Origin: Anagrus nilaparvatae
Lineage: Eukaryota; Arthropoda; Insecta; Hymenoptera; Mymaridae
Length of the DNA stretch: 64,000 nt
Assembly (NCBI GenBank): GCA_022575985.1
Contig: JAKSXM010000007.1
Location: forward strand, 9,240,501 to 9,304,500
Direction of reading: 5' to 3'
The notes beneath the pieces were generated by a model. That model made no database searches. It was not told where the DNA came from and was given only the letters and a program-made list of their open reading frames with translations. Both the position numbers and the translations under genes were made by a program. Each line of letters begins with the position of its first letter. Position 1 is the first letter of the stretch. Shown one piece after another: positions 28,001 to 41,517 of the stretch.

Positions 28001-30149
28001 AAAAAACCGTAGAGTAGAAAGCCGTTAATGTAATCATGGAAAATACATGTGTGGCTTGTACACATAAACCAATGAAGGATAACTAAATTTGGTTAGCTTT
28101 TATTATACATACATTCATAGATACGCGAGAAATGCCATAAGGTTTATTTAAACCCCTCGAAATTTGTGTTTGACTGACATCGACAATGTTAGTATTTACT
28201 GGTTTATGCGAAAGGGAGGTCAATCAAAGAAGTGTCTTTTAGATTTCGTTTCTGTTTTATTCGAGTACTATTCTATGCCACTTATTCGATCCTTCATCCG
28301 ATTATATTGAGATGTCTCTTTTTTATGAGCATTGCGTATACACTTTTTTTTTGGCTTTGATTCAATAGACTTAGAATAATTTGAAGTAGGAGTCAGGGTC
28401 TGATCGAGCCCCGATAATAACAAGAACTTAGAAAACTTTAGGTTTATGGACATAGGATAATTTATATTTCGGGATTTATGGTCATTTCGGTCTTAGGATT
28501 TATAATAATTAGAGAGTGCACGTTAAAACTGTTATAAGTGAACATGTTTCATTATCGTTAATTGTGTGAAAACCTGTTATAAGTTTTTTTTTTCTTAAAT
28601 CAAGTTTACTGTGTGCACAAAAAAATTACACGCAAAAATTATTTATTTTGTTAAAAAATTGATAAGTTTATAATTAGAACAGGTAAAATTATAGATTAAT
28701 GCCTAAAATGTGCAATTTGTGTTATAAACAAGGAGGCGTGGTTTGTTATTATATTCATGAGTATTGTGTGTTTGAAATAACATGCATTATTCAAGCCGCG
28801 ATTGAATATTTTACGTTTACCAGGAAGCCAAACTGCAAAATTGCATTTAATGGCATTCAATTTAACCACGCCTACAATTTTAAATAAATTTTTAATAAAG
28901 ATTTAACGCCTCTTCAAAATTACTTGTTTGAGTGCAATTTGACAAATATAAATTTTTGGGAAATTCCCAAACGTCCAATATTTTGAATAAAATTATAAAT
29001 GCTTGGTTTGACTTTAAAAAAGTGTCGCTCTTATATTAGACTCTCATTATGTTTAACGACTGTAAAAATTTTAAGTCTTTAACTCTTTTTTTTTTTAAAT
29101 TACTGTAATTTATATACAAAGTACCATATTTTGAATAATAAAAAGATTTAGATGTTTCTACAAAGTCAATGTAAATTTTTTTAGAAAAATTGTTTTTTTA
29201 TTTGATTTGGTTAAAAAAAAGTTTCTTTTTTTATTGAATATTTCACCCATGGGACATTTTAAGAGGGTACTTAGATACATTTTTATTTTATGTAAAACGA
29301 GTTAAAAATCTGTATTTTTTAAAATCAAGTCATGATTTTTTGGTTTTGAAAAAAAAAATTAATTTTTTTATCAATAAACTGGAATTCCGTTATTTTTACA
29401 AAAAGTAGTTCAAAGGCAAAAAAAGTACATTTTATTAAACACACATCTAACGCGTGAAAATTTTATTCCCTACAGAATACACGCACACGCTCACAGTTAG
29501 ATTTCTTACATAAGTAAAATGATACAGAAGCTTAAGTAAAAAGAAAAAAAATAAGGTAGATCATATTATCTGGAGCTTGTGTAAGAGAAGCTAAAGGAAT
29601 GGCCGCGCGAAAATAAAATTAATCCTAACTTTCGGTCAAATTGCTCGAAATTGGGCATTCGTAGATACTTTCTTTCTTTCGTTTTTCTCAAGAGACTTTA
29701 GTATTTCTATATTTTTACACCCTTCAAAAGAAAATATAGAATTCTGAGTCGAGTTTTATTTTTTTTCCTTGAAAGGAAAAATCTAACATTTGGACAAGTA
29801 GTTGAAATAAAAATGAATATACAGTGAATGTAACACTTTTTTCTTCGATCTTTTTTTATGTTCTGTCATCAATAATTCAGGAGAGGAGTTTTATATTATG
29901 ATGAGAGAGGTTATCTTATTATCAAGTATAAATATTTTCTCTTTTTTACAGCATTTTTTTTATTGAGGTATAAGGGAAAGTTATCAAATGTTTTTTAAAG
30001 TTTGGGTTGGTGTTGGCTGGAGCTTTTAATGAATTCTTGTTGAAATTATTTTTAATAAAACCTATATAGTTATATGATGAGTCCCGGATATGAGAAAAAG
30101 CATAGAGAAAATCAGTCTGATTTTCGAAAAATTTCAATATGTGAAAATT
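19041..30149. other. Gene-poor AT-rich intergenic DNA
   Basis: No coding exon is recognised on either strand in 11 kb. Open frames listed by length (for example 22352-22609, 24169-24381, 27430-27726) are AT-driven and match no family. Points of note are a palindromic relic at 22642-22660 and a patch at 25360-25570 with paired TAATTAG homeodomain-type words. 29440-29660 is GC-richer (CACGCACACGCTC, GGCCGCGCG) without an open frame. Short exons in such AT-rich DNA could be missed by eye. Confidence 0.4.
22642..22660. repeat. Palindromic relic GGTTCCTCAATGAGGAACC
   Basis: This 19 bp palindrome is nearly the same as the left end of the TIR-bounded repeat block at 37685 (GGTTCCTCAAAGAGGAACC). It is probably a solo terminal remnant of that family. 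Confidence 0.5.
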
Positions 30150-30439
30150 GATGATAAAAATTTTGGTTTACGGGGATTGAAAGGTAGCACTAATGCAAAA
30201 AAAAATGAGATCAACCGTATTTTAAGTATTTTGGCTAAATTGCAAGATGACAGCGTTATTTGGAAAATGGTTTAAAAACTCTATTTTATAACATTGTCGT
30301 AACATTGAGCCTTGGGTTTCTAGACCCAAAACGCGCGTTGGAATAAACGGAGGGTATTTTGGGTGTTTTTTCAACATATTAAAATCATTTATAACTTTAG
30401 ATTGTCATTTGGTGTCCCAAATGTTACGGTCTCCTCTTG
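30150..30439. mobile_element. 5'-truncated copy of the PIF-like MITE
   Basis: About 30180-30439 matches the right half of the element at 60066-60559: shared words include CTATTTTATAACATTG, GAGCCTTG.GTTTCTA, GCGCGTTGGAATA, TTGGGTGTTTTTT and a right end ...GTCCCAAATGTTACGGTCTCCTCTTG against ...GACCCAAAGGTTCCGCTCTCCCCTTG. The left terminal repeat is absent. Divergence is appreciable, so this is an old copy. Confidence 0.75.
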
Positions 30440-33400
30440 TGAGTATTTGTCAATTTTTGGTACATTTCTGTAATTTTTATGTCCTATACATTAAATACGA
30501 GTTCAGATTCTATAATTAATTTTGAAATCTTTTTTTTAATAAAACATGAAAAATAAGCTTCACACCCTTCAACATTCTAAAACTTACTTAAAAAATAAAA
30601 AATAGTATTGATTTGCTAAATTTAATCAAAAAGCCCAAGATTTTCTCACTCACTCAAAGCAAGTAGCAATATTAAACTTTTATTTAAAAAATTTATAAGA
30701 TCAACAAAGCATAACGAAGTGCTCACATAATATCGGAAAAATAAAAAGACAAAGTTAAAGGCTCTTTTTATTTTTAGGATAAACGAACACAGAGAAAACT
30801 AAAAATAAAAAAAAATTATCATTTCAGAACACGTCCGACGGTTGATGATACGACGACTATGTCAACGATTCACTTTTACACAAAAAAAGTCCTGAGTTAA
30901 CAATATTTTCCGGAACTGCTTATTATTTATTTTTTCGAACAATTTTTGTAACTCAACCATAGAAGAGGTTGCTACTGCTACACATAAATGCAATTTCGTG
31001 TGACAAGTTAATTGTATATATTGAGTTTATTATAAGAGCAGAGAATAACTTAATTTACATGTCTAAAGATACTGCAGTATTCATGTATTCTATTCAAAAG
31101 TGAGATTTAATTCATTCACATCTGAATTCACACAATATTTAATTTCATCTTTCAACATTTTTTTCTTTTAAAATACTCTGGTTTTATTTTTACAATTAAT
31201 TTAATAAACAATTTTTTTGTGTGTTTCGCGATAAAAAAAATGTAATGTCCGAGTGAGAAAAATAAATTATGAGTTGAAACTAGAGAACCAAAAAGGAAAT
31301 ACATAGAAAAAAGCTACGACTCCCTTGAGGGTTTAAGAACTAAAGTCCAAAAGGAATTTCATATATTTTTTGTCTCTTTCTTTCTTAGATACACACACGA
31401 CCCTGAATATATTTTTTCTATCTTTATCACGTCCAAAATACTGCTAAAAACGTGCCCTCAGGTGACTCACTGTTGTGTATTTTTTTTTTGGTCCGTGTAC
31501 TAAGAACGAGAATCGTTTTAATTCAATTAAACCTTTTTTGTTATACTTAAAATTCTTTTATGTTAGCTTTTTTCTGATATGCAATTGTAGCTTTGTTAAA
31601 AAAAGCTCGACATGCGACTTTTTAAACATAAGATTTCGTCTTTCCTATTGTACGATTTCTTTTTTGAAGTTAAATAGGTCTATTTATGTCGAGATTATGA
31701 GATTTACGATAGAATTCTTTTTTATACTGTAATTTTGTGATGCTTGATTTTGCTTAATCGATATGTATTGAACATTGAGTAAAAAATTACATTTCGGGTG
31801 AAGATAGGTATATAAGTAAAAATGAATAATTTTTGGTAAACATGATTATCTGAAAATTCAAACGATTTTTCCAAGATTTCCGAGCCTTTCAATCTTGCAG
31901 TATACTCAAGTTCAAACAAATACAATAAAATAAATGCTGAATTCTGATAACAAAAGTAATTTTCTAAAGTATAGATATTAAGCCAGGCAAATGTAAAAAA
32001 ATAAAACTATGTCGACATGTTGAATCAACCGATATTCAATCGTCTGTACAATGTATAATTTTATATATAAATAGATAGCAACTTTGATAAAATTCTATAA
32101 TTTTATTTAACGAGGTTGTAAATATTATAAAATACAGAAAATTTAGAGATAATAATTTTTTGTACATGTCAATTTTTGCATTTGTACGCTCTTTTAATTT
32201 TTTTAATGCATTTGAAAAATTTCTTTCGTATATAATTATGAATTTAATAAAGTAATATTATACAAAATTATGTATTTATAAAATCAATCGTCCAAATGAT
32301 TTGTTATTGCGGCTCTTTTATTATTTATGATTGCATAATTTTTTGTATAATTTTAGTTTTTAACGATTTTTATAAGTTTTTTGAGCAATTTTTATAAAAT
32401 AAAATAAAATTATACTTATTTAATTAGCAATATAATTTTCATCTCGATAAATTTCCTAATAGGAGCCTATTTATATGAGTATTGGACTTTAAGCTTATCT
32501 CTTTAAAATCTCAACTATTTTTTATTTTATGCATTATTTTTTCTTCGGTTCAGATTGTTTTTCTTGAATTTTCTTGTAATTTTAACTTCAACTAATTCGT
32601 TTCAACTAATTATAGATAGGTTGCGTATGACTTCAAAGAATTTTCCAGGTTTTGTGACTAAAATCAGCCCCAACCTAAAATTTTTTATTTTCTATTTTAA
32701 TTAATATACAGGATAAAATGAATATAATTTATAAAATTTGACTGTCTCTTTGTAAAAATCGTCTATAATGTTTTGTACATCTCAATGCCTTGAAAACAAA
32801 AAACAGAAAAATACATGTAAACACAGTAAAAGGTTGATGGCACTTGATGATAGAAGCAGGTAAATCAACAACAAAAAGTTTTTATCATTTCTTGTCATCG
32901 TCAATCTCTTTCTTTTTTAATTTTAAGCCGACAAAACTTTTGCGTATTATCTTTTATTTTTATAAAAAAAATGATTTTTTGCATTTATGGAATAATTTTT
33001 GTGAATTTTCAAACTAAAGAAGAAATTGGGGCAATATGCAGGTATAGCTTAAAATTTTTTTAAGCAGTGTAATTAAATTTAAATCAAATCATATAAATTT
33101 TGTTGGAATGATAAAAACTAGGATAAGGTTAGTAATAGTAATAGTAATAAGAGTAAACATTTTTTCTCGCTCTTAGAATGGGTCAGCTTATTTTGCTAGA
33201 AGTTTTCAAGCAAACTTAAAAATTTTAATACTATTTTTTTAAATGAAATAAAATTGTGGATATTGTTTAGCACATTATTTAATAAAGCTAATAATTTGAT
33301 AATTTGTAATAAAAGAAATAACAGTTAGTTTTAAAAATATAGAGAAAATTCAAAAACTCGTCAGCCAATTTGCCCAAAATTTTAAGTTACTTTAAAAATC

Positions 33401-35210
33401 ATAAAAACTTTTAAAAGTTCAAAGTATACCAGTTCGCCCCAACCTCTCATAAACCCAATTATTCTTCATGTTTCTAAATGAAATATAATAATTACATTAT
33501 AAATTTTTTTGATGACGATAAAGATGTACATAAATAATGTGTAATAATTAAAAACGTATTGTCCGTTTAAAAGGTGTTTTTTAAAAATTCCTGAAATAAA
33601 ATTAGTAAAAGCCTTGAATAAATGTTTTCACGGTGTTAATCATTTTCTAAAACAACGAAAAAACTAAGAAATGTCACAAAGCAACAATGTAAATACAGCG
33701 CCCATAAATTAATGAATTTAAAAAAAGGTTTGATTTATCCTTGAACAAAAAACAAAAAAAGAGTATTTATGTAAATGTAATAATGACTTTTTGTCTTTTC
33801 TTAAATACCTGAAAAATTTTCTTTTCAAAAATACAAGAAAGAGACCCCCTACTTAAAAAAACGTATTGTCAAACACTTTTTTATTGTCTTTAACATTCTT
33901 ACAAATAACTTAATTACATATTTTCAAGGGTACGTGAAATATTCGAAGGGTACCAATAAAATTACGGATAAATCATTTGAAATTTATGTGAGTGTACCTA
34001 GACGACTTATGATAAATAATAAATTTTATATTAAAAATTGCGTGTATAAAAGTGGAATACTGATTACAGAAAAGCAAGAAGAGAAAAATATAAGAAGAAA
34101 AGTTGAAGGTTCGCGATGATGATGCTTGTAAGATAAGGGAGAAGGGGCTTAAAGTAACTACGTGATAGGCTTCTAGATGCTTTTTTTACAAGAAAAAAGA
34201 ACAGGAGATTTTGTGAGAACTTTTTTTGTTTTTGATACAAAGAATTATGATGCATAATATAATATTTCCTTTCTTTTTTGTTTTTGGTCTCTTTTGTGCA
34301 CTCAATGCTCAGTTTTGTGGGACTAAAGAGAAATTGGGTTTTGGTATTAGGTTTTTGACTTCCGGGAAGGTGAGTTTTATTAAGATTGATATTTATTTTT
34401 GTGCAATTTAAATAATTTCCTAGATTTGTACAAAATATCTCAAAACAGGTTGCCAGTTAGTTTCTATTCGAATAATTTTAAATATTGTGCGCTTGAATTT
34501 TTTAATATTTAGTTAAAGCTCATTTTAAATTCTTATTCTGTTTTTTATTTGGTTATTCTTATTTTGGATTGTTCAGGTTATAAAAAAAAACCTTTTTAAA
34601 TTTTAAGAAAAAATGTTTTTAAAAAGAATTCTGTAGCTAGTGTTTATTTACAATATTTTGAAAGAAATTTAGTCCTGAAAAATAGTAATGCAGTAGATAC
34701 GTGCAATTATTGTGGATAAAAAATAAATAGCCTCATGGAAAAATTTACCGAAATAAAATTAGAACTGAGACTAAAGCAAGAATTTTATTTTATACATCTT
34801 TTTTATTAATGATAAAGGCCCTTAGGTATACTAAAATTCAATAATATTTTTGTAGTAAGTATATGTTATCATATATTAGTAACGAAAGAAAGTGTGAAAT
34901 CGCATAATACTGTTTAATATTTTTTTTACAATTACCTTTAAGATATAATATGATACTGCAGTTTTATTCAATTAAAAGTATAGATTACAAAAAAAAAAGA
35001 ATAAAATTGACATTAATTCAAAAAATTTAATTTCATGTACATAAAACAAAAGATAATTATAGAAAAAACAAGAGTTAAGAATTTTTCAGAATACATCTCG
35101 AACACTAACCCGATCGAAACAGATTGCTGATATGCCATATTTCGTCACAAAGTCCGTTTCATAAAAGATTACAACTTATTTGCTAGTGTTGAGATTATAT
35201 AGTTTTAAGT
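30440..35210. other. AT-rich intergenic DNA
   Basis: No gene or repeat family recognised. Small frames at 31475-31732, 33934-34119 and 34226-34411 have no recognisable domains. The sequence directly left of 35211 ends in TAAGT, which is the target duplication of the next element. Confidence 0.4.
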
Positions 35211-37322
35211 CAGGGGCGTAGCCAGGGGGGGGGCGAAGGGGGCGATCGCCCCCTCCAAAGGCCTGGGGCGCCAAATATATAAGGGCGCAAAATTCGTATT
35301 TGCGATACTTGCGTTTAATTTATTATGAAAAATATTTTAAATATTATAAAACTTTGATATCTTTTTATAATCAGGGCTCAAGATTTAGGAAGATTAACAA
35401 AAAAAAACAAATTATTTTAGATGCTATAAAATTTAATGTCTAGTAAATAGAAATTGTTTCAAAATTTTTTTTTTTTTTTAATTTTATTTGTCATATGGCG
35501 GATGTTTGAAGAAATATAGTGAAATTTATATGTGCTTGTTCTCGGAAATAGATTTTGATATGTTGTAAAGTAATAAAATTGTAGTTGAAATTGACCAGAA
35601 AAGGAATATATACATTGGTTCATATATTAATAGTAGTATTATTTTAATTGCTTTATCATATAAACATTTTTTTTAGCATCAAAAAAAAAAAAATTATGAG
35701 TTTAGGACGCAGCTGTGATTTTTAAATTAGATTTTTTTTTCGTGATCTTGGAAGTATATTGTTTGGATTTATTTAAAAAAAGTGTGCCTGTAAGCATCTC
35801 AATTTTCCCATTTAAATAATATGGGAATTTTTACTTTTCAGCTCTCTAATTTTTTACAAAGCTTGCAAAATGTTTTGTTATAATATTTTTAAATATTATT
35901 AAATATTTTTTTTTAATCGATGGAAAGTACTATTTAAATATATAAAAAACGTTACCCAACCTTAAGTAGCCAAAAAAATATTTTTAAATCGATTTTATGG
36001 GTAATAAATGTAAAAAAAATCCCCATTAAAATAACATAGCTTCATGTAATTTAAATGGAGCATTTTTTTACGTTTATTACCGGTAAAGCCGATTTAGAAA
36101 TATTTTTTTTAGCTACTTGAGGTTGGGTATCGTTTTTTATATGTTTAAATAGTACTTTCCATCGAATAACAGCTTTCCAAAACATTCTGCAAGCGCTGTA
36201 AAAAATTAGAAAGCTGGAAAGTCAAAATTCCCATGTTATTTAAATGGGAAAATTGAGGTGCTTACAGGCATGCTTTTTTGAAAAGTAAAAGCAAAATCCT
36301 TGGAGCTGGGGACTTTTTATGACCAAAACTTCACGAAAAAACCCGGGAAGCCAAGTTTTTCTTAAAACTGCAATTTTAGGTCCACTCTAATGTACATATA
36401 CTATACACCATTGAATAAAGGCTAAATTAAGGGTAAACTTGGACAAAAATCCTCCAGAAATGAACAATAGTGGAATATGTTGGTTTTGGGCTAATTTGAA
36501 AGGGGAAAAAAAATCGGACATTCCCCCAGGGGGAGGGGGCAAAAGTTGGGGAAAAACGGTTTTTGCATATAACTCAAAAACTAAGCAAAATATAAAAAAA
36601 AGTTTCAAATAAAAATTGTAGCTGAGAAAATTTCCGACGAAAATGGCCCTTAGAAATTTTTCAGTCGGACGCACTGGGACCGAGCTATAACCAGTCAAAG
36701 TTTAGGCCTTTTTTACTAAATTTTCAAAAATCGATATTTGACGAAAGAAAAAAAAACGCGTTTTTTATGAGTTTTTTTGATTTTTTGGTAGTCAAAAGTG
36801 TTAGACATGGGTATGTAAGGTTTTTTACATATTATAGTATGTTTGTGGATGTAAAATTTTGCATGTATATGTTTCTGCACCCCCACACATAGACGTTGCA
36901 ACCCCTAGAACGTTCATTTTTTAGCGTCCATTTTTTGATGTTTTCAGCTAAAAAATCTTATAAATATGGGCAAACTTAGTATGGAACTACTTATTAGAGA
37001 TCCATACTATGTATTCAAATCAAAGGTTTTGAGTTATATGCAAAAAACCGTTTTGCCCCCTCTGGGGGGGGGGCAGCACTGGATTGGAATGTCCGATTTT
37101 GTTTCCCCTTTCAAATTAGCCCAAAACCAACACATTCCACGGGTAAAACGCAATTTTTCTTTCTCAGTGGGGAGAAAACGCGTTTTTCATATCAAAAAGA
37201 GTTTTCGACCCACTAGTATGAAAAATTACAAAAATTTTAGGGCGCCGTAAGCCTATTTTTGGGGCGCCTGACCAAAAATTTTAAATCGCCCCCTCCAAAA
37301 CCAATTTCTGGCTACGCCCCTG
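35211..37322. mobile_element. 2.1 kb non-autonomous fold-back DNA transposon
   Basis: Termini are CAGGGGCGTAGCCAG at 35211 and its exact inverse ending at 37322, flanked on both sides by TAAGT (35206-35210 and 37323-37327), a perfect 5 bp target duplication. The GC-rich ends (GGGGGCGATCGCCCCCTCC) stand out from the AT-rich surroundings. Inside are two further inverted repeats: 35780-36000 against 36060-36278, and 36472-36580 against 37027-37139. Two long frames of 94 and 103 codons (36387-36698 minus and 36966-37250 plus) are antisense images of each other through the second inverted repeat and encode nothing known. No transposase is present. CAGGGGCG-type termini are common in hAT-like elements, but those usually leave 8 bp, so the superfamily is open. 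Confidence 0.9.
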
Positions 37323-37684
37323 TAAGTATATTTAAAAATCTCTTCAAATATCTCAATTAATATAAAATTTTTCAACAAATTCATTCAAGTATTTTGGTGC
37401 ATATTAAGACCAAAAGATTTTTCTTTCAATATGATATTAAAGCAATATTTATTATTTTTGATTGCATGTTGATTGTAGAAGCTTATATAGTATATGAAGA
37501 TCACTTCTATTTCGAGAAAAAAAGTTACACTGCAGTACAGCAGAATTCAAAACAACGTTAAGAGTATGGTTTAATATTTTATATTTTCTTGTCAAATATT
37601 ATTATTTTAATTTAACATATCTCTTAATGACTTATTTTTAAGGAATTTATCGACCTTGGTGCATATGAAGATTTGAAGATTTTT
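37323..37684. other. Short AT-rich spacer between two elements
   Basis: Nothing coding is seen between the TAAGT duplication and the next terminal repeat. Confidence 0.5.
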
Positions 37685-39405
37685 GGTTCCTCAAAGAGGA
37701 ACCATTGTGATAGGTCAAATTTCGATTTTTGATTTTTTGGCATATAAGCACGTTTTGAGACCCCAGGAAGCTAAAAAACCGGTTTTTAAAAAAAGTATGT
37801 ATGTGTGTGTGTGTGTGTATGTAACCGGTGAAATTTCACAATCATTATGATACTCATTTATTTCTACGAAAGTACTTATATTTGAAAGTATGGTTTTTAC
37901 TCGATATCTCGAAACTGATACTTAATTTTTTAAAAATTTTTTTCCCAAAATTTTTTTCACGAAAAAATACAAAAAACAACAATTTTTTTTTTCTTTTTGG
38001 ACGTAGTACCTAATTTATTTCTATGAAAGTACTAGTTTTAGAAAGTTTGTTTATAGTCATTTTTTGGATCTGATACCGAATTTTTAAAAAAATTTTTTCT
38101 CAAAATTAAAAAAACAAAAAAATTAAAAAACCTTCAACAATTTTTTTTTGGGGTGTAATACCTCATTTAATTCCATGAAAGTACTAATATCTGAAAATAT
38201 TGCAACCGGTGATGTTTCACAACCGTTATGAAATTAAGACCTAATTTTTTTTTCAAACATTTTTTCACCAAAAAAGCTTTAGGTACATTTAAAAAAAATT
38301 TTTTTCACAAAATTTTCGTCACAAAAAAATAAAAAAAATACCAAATTATTTTTTCTCTTTGGACGTAGTACCTAATTTATTTCTATGAAAGTACTAGTTT
38401 TTGAAAGTTTGTTTATAGTCATTTTTTGGATCTGATACCGAATTTTTAAAAAAATTTTTTCTCAAAATTAAAAAAACAAAAAAATTAAAAAACCTTCAAC
38501 AATTTTTTTTTGGGGTGTAATACCTCATTTAATTCCATGAAAGTACTAATATCTGAAAATATTGCAACCGGTGATGTTTCACAACCGTTATGAAATTAAG
38601 ACCTAATTTTTTTTTCAAACATTTTTTCACCAAAAAAGCTTTAGGTACATTTAAAAAAAATTTTTTTCACAAAATTTTCGTCACAAAAAAATAAAAAAAA
38701 TACCAAATTATTTTTTCTCTTTGGACGTAGTACCTAATTTATTTCTATGAAAGTACTAGTTTTTGAAAGTTTGTTTGTAGTCATTTTTTTGGATCTGATA
38801 CCGAATTTTTTCAAAATTTTTTTCTCAAAATTAAAAAAACAAAAAAATTAAAAAACCTTCAACAATTTTTTTTTGGGGTGTAATACCTCATTTAATTCCA
38901 TGAAAGTACTAATATCTGAAAATATTGCAACCGGTGATGTTTCACAACCGTTATGAAATTAAGACCTAATTTTTTTTTCAAACATTTTTTCACCAAAAAA
39001 GCTTTAGGTACATTTAAAAAAAATTTTTTTCACAAAATTTTCGTCACAAAAAAATAAAAAAAATACCAAATTATTTTTTCTCTTTGGACGTAGTACCTAA
39101 TTTATTTCTATGAAAGTACTAGTTTTTGAAAGTTTGTAGTCATTTTTTTGGATCTGATACCGAATTTTTTCAAAATTTTTTTCTCAAAATTAAATAAACA
39201 AAAAAATTAAAAAAACTGCAATATTTTTTTTTATGTGTGTAATACCTCATATAATTCCATGAAAGTACTAATATCTGAAAATATTGTAACCGGTGATATT
39301 TCACAACTATTATGGAATTAAGAGAGAAATGTATGTATGATTGCATGGTTGTAATCGGTGATATCAGTGGCATATTGAAGTATTAAGCTCATTGTTTGAG
39401 GAACC
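37685..39405. mobile_element. TIR-bounded block of 360 bp tandem repeats
   Basis: The block opens with GGTTCCTCAAA (37685, continuing as a 19 bp palindrome) and closes with TTTGAGGAACC (39395-39405), an 11 bp terminal inverted repeat. In between, a unit of 359-363 bp repeats about four times: the word GGATCTGATACCGAATTTT occurs near 38066, 38428, 38791 and 39150, with AACCGGTGATGTTTCACAA and GGACGTAGTACCTAATTTAT recurring at matching spacing. A TG microsatellite lies at about 37800-37820. The central copies are almost identical, so amplification was recent. No open frame of note. It looks like a non-autonomous element whose core has expanded into a young satellite. Confidence 0.85.
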
Positions 39406-41517
39406 TTAGTGCCAGCTAGTTGGCAGGGTATTTTTTTAATATGACGCAATATTTATTATATTTGACTAGATGCTATTTGTACAAGCTTAGTATACGAAGA
39501 TCATTTCTATTTCGAGAAAAGTTCTCTAATGCACAAATATAAATGCTAATAATTATCTTAATACGCATATTATGATTACAAATTTTCAGAAATAAGCAAA
39601 AACAAATTTGAATAAAAAATACAAATAAAAGTAATAATAATTTAAAGGGGTTCCTATTCTTTTTACTTTTTAAAAACTAAATTTAAAATAAAAAGTTGTT
39701 TAAATCTAAAATTAACAACTTTAAAAGCTAATTTATTCATAAAGTGAGTTTTTTAGTTAATGCTCGTCTATCAAAATTATAATGCAGCAATTACAGTCTG
39801 CTACTTTATACTTACTACTTTTTATTAAAGTATAAATATCCGATCGTCAAAAAATGAAAATTTCAGAAAATGCCTTAACACTGAAAAGAAAAATAACGTC
39901 TACAAGGCCTAAAACAGTCAAGCCCATAAGTCGATAAAATAAAATAATTGGAAATAATATTGAAAATTAAATTTTTAGCTATAAATAAAAAAGTTTTCGG
40001 TATTTAAAAATAATTTATGCAAAATAAGTTTTGAATTAAGGAGTTTCTACATTCTAAATTTCATTTAATTAATTAACATTTTATTCAAAATCATTTATAA
40101 AAATATTTAACTACCCAATTAACAAAATTACCTTAAAATATAAAATAAAGAAGTAGTATATAAAAATAAATAACTAATTAATTTGTTGTGATTACAAAGT
40201 ACCTCAAAAAAACAAACTACAGCAAAATAAAAATGTTTTATTTACACATAAAATGTTTAGATAATGAGAGAAGAAGCAGTGTAAAAATAAAAAAAGCAAA
40301 AAGAGAAAAAAGTGTAATGTAAAAATGTGTTGACTGCTCCCTTGGTTGCCTCGTCAGCTTCAATGTAATAATATTCCTTGTTGTGATCACGTGTTTACGG
40401 CCTCAAGGAACAAAACTAACGCAACCTACCCTTAAAGTACCTTTTTTTATTCTTTTTTATTTTCTTGAGAAAACAGAAAAAAAAAGTAAGTTGTGTCCAG
40501 TACCTAATCCGCGTGTCAGTTTATCCCCTTATCTTATTGTCCCGTTCACACTTTTTATATGGAGATTCCCAAAGGAATATTTAAGTATTTTGTCTAACCA
40601 TGCGTTAACGGATTCTTTTAAATATATTTTTTTTATTGCCTCTACTTTTTCTTATTCTTCCTCTTTTTTATAGTAATTGATACATAAATTATTATTTTTT
40701 TATTGATAATTTTTTAGGAATTTTTAGGATGTTGGGGACTGGAATGATAATCGAATGACTGGGTTAGGTAAATCATATTTTTTATTAAATATTTTTTTTA
40801 TCAATATTCGAACATTTTGATTTTTTAAATTTATCCTCAGGGTACAAACAAAAAAATATTCTGTAAATATTTCATAAAAAAATATTGTTTAATTATGAAC
40901 TTAGAAACAATTTTTCAATTTTTATTAAATTTTTATTAGTTTATTTGATTCGTAGTAATACTCTGTTAAATTGCTGTGTTTAATTATTCAAACAATTTGC
41001 TTTGAAACGAATGTAAAAACTTTGCTTCACATAATTGAGCCATCCATACAGAAGGGCAACTCAAGCAACATTTATCAAAACCAGTTGAAGATCTCAATCA
41101 CCAAAAAGGTTTATTTGAGATCAATTATCTTAGATAAATTAATCAATCTTCATTTTTGTACCAAATCCAAAATAATTTAACTGTTTTTAGTAAATAATAA
41201 AATACTTGACTATACTTTGGGAAAATTTAAATAAAATTTCGTTGCATGCTCGTTTCACTATCGTAATGAAAATTAATGGTTCAATTATAGGTGCAGAACG
41301 GTAAGCTCGAAGTAAAAACAATATATTTTAAGTTTATGGAAAAATAAATTGCTTCAAATGAGCTTCCGATAAATTTATGTTTTTTAAAATATGAATTAGC
41401 AAAAAATAATTAAAAATTATATTGAACATAGAAAAAAGATATGCCCTGGTTCAAGAAGAGGACCCTGGCTCTGTTTATATATGGTACATACACAGATGTC
41501 CGCCGGTACGAACCAAG
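39406..41517. other. AT-rich intergenic DNA
   Basis: No recognised gene. 40320-40640 is of higher complexity with a plus frame of 96 codons (40383-40673) that has no detectable domain; it contains a GATCACGTG word. Otherwise nothing is seen. Confidence 0.4.

Noticed and set aside
36387..37250. Frames of 103 and 94 codons sharing a peptide
   Set aside because: The similarity comes from the internal inverted repeat of a non-autonomous element, not from a duplicated gene.
37685..39405. CRISPR-like spaced repeats
   Set aside because: Repeat units are 360 bp and contiguous, with no short repeat and spacer pattern, in a eukaryotic genome.
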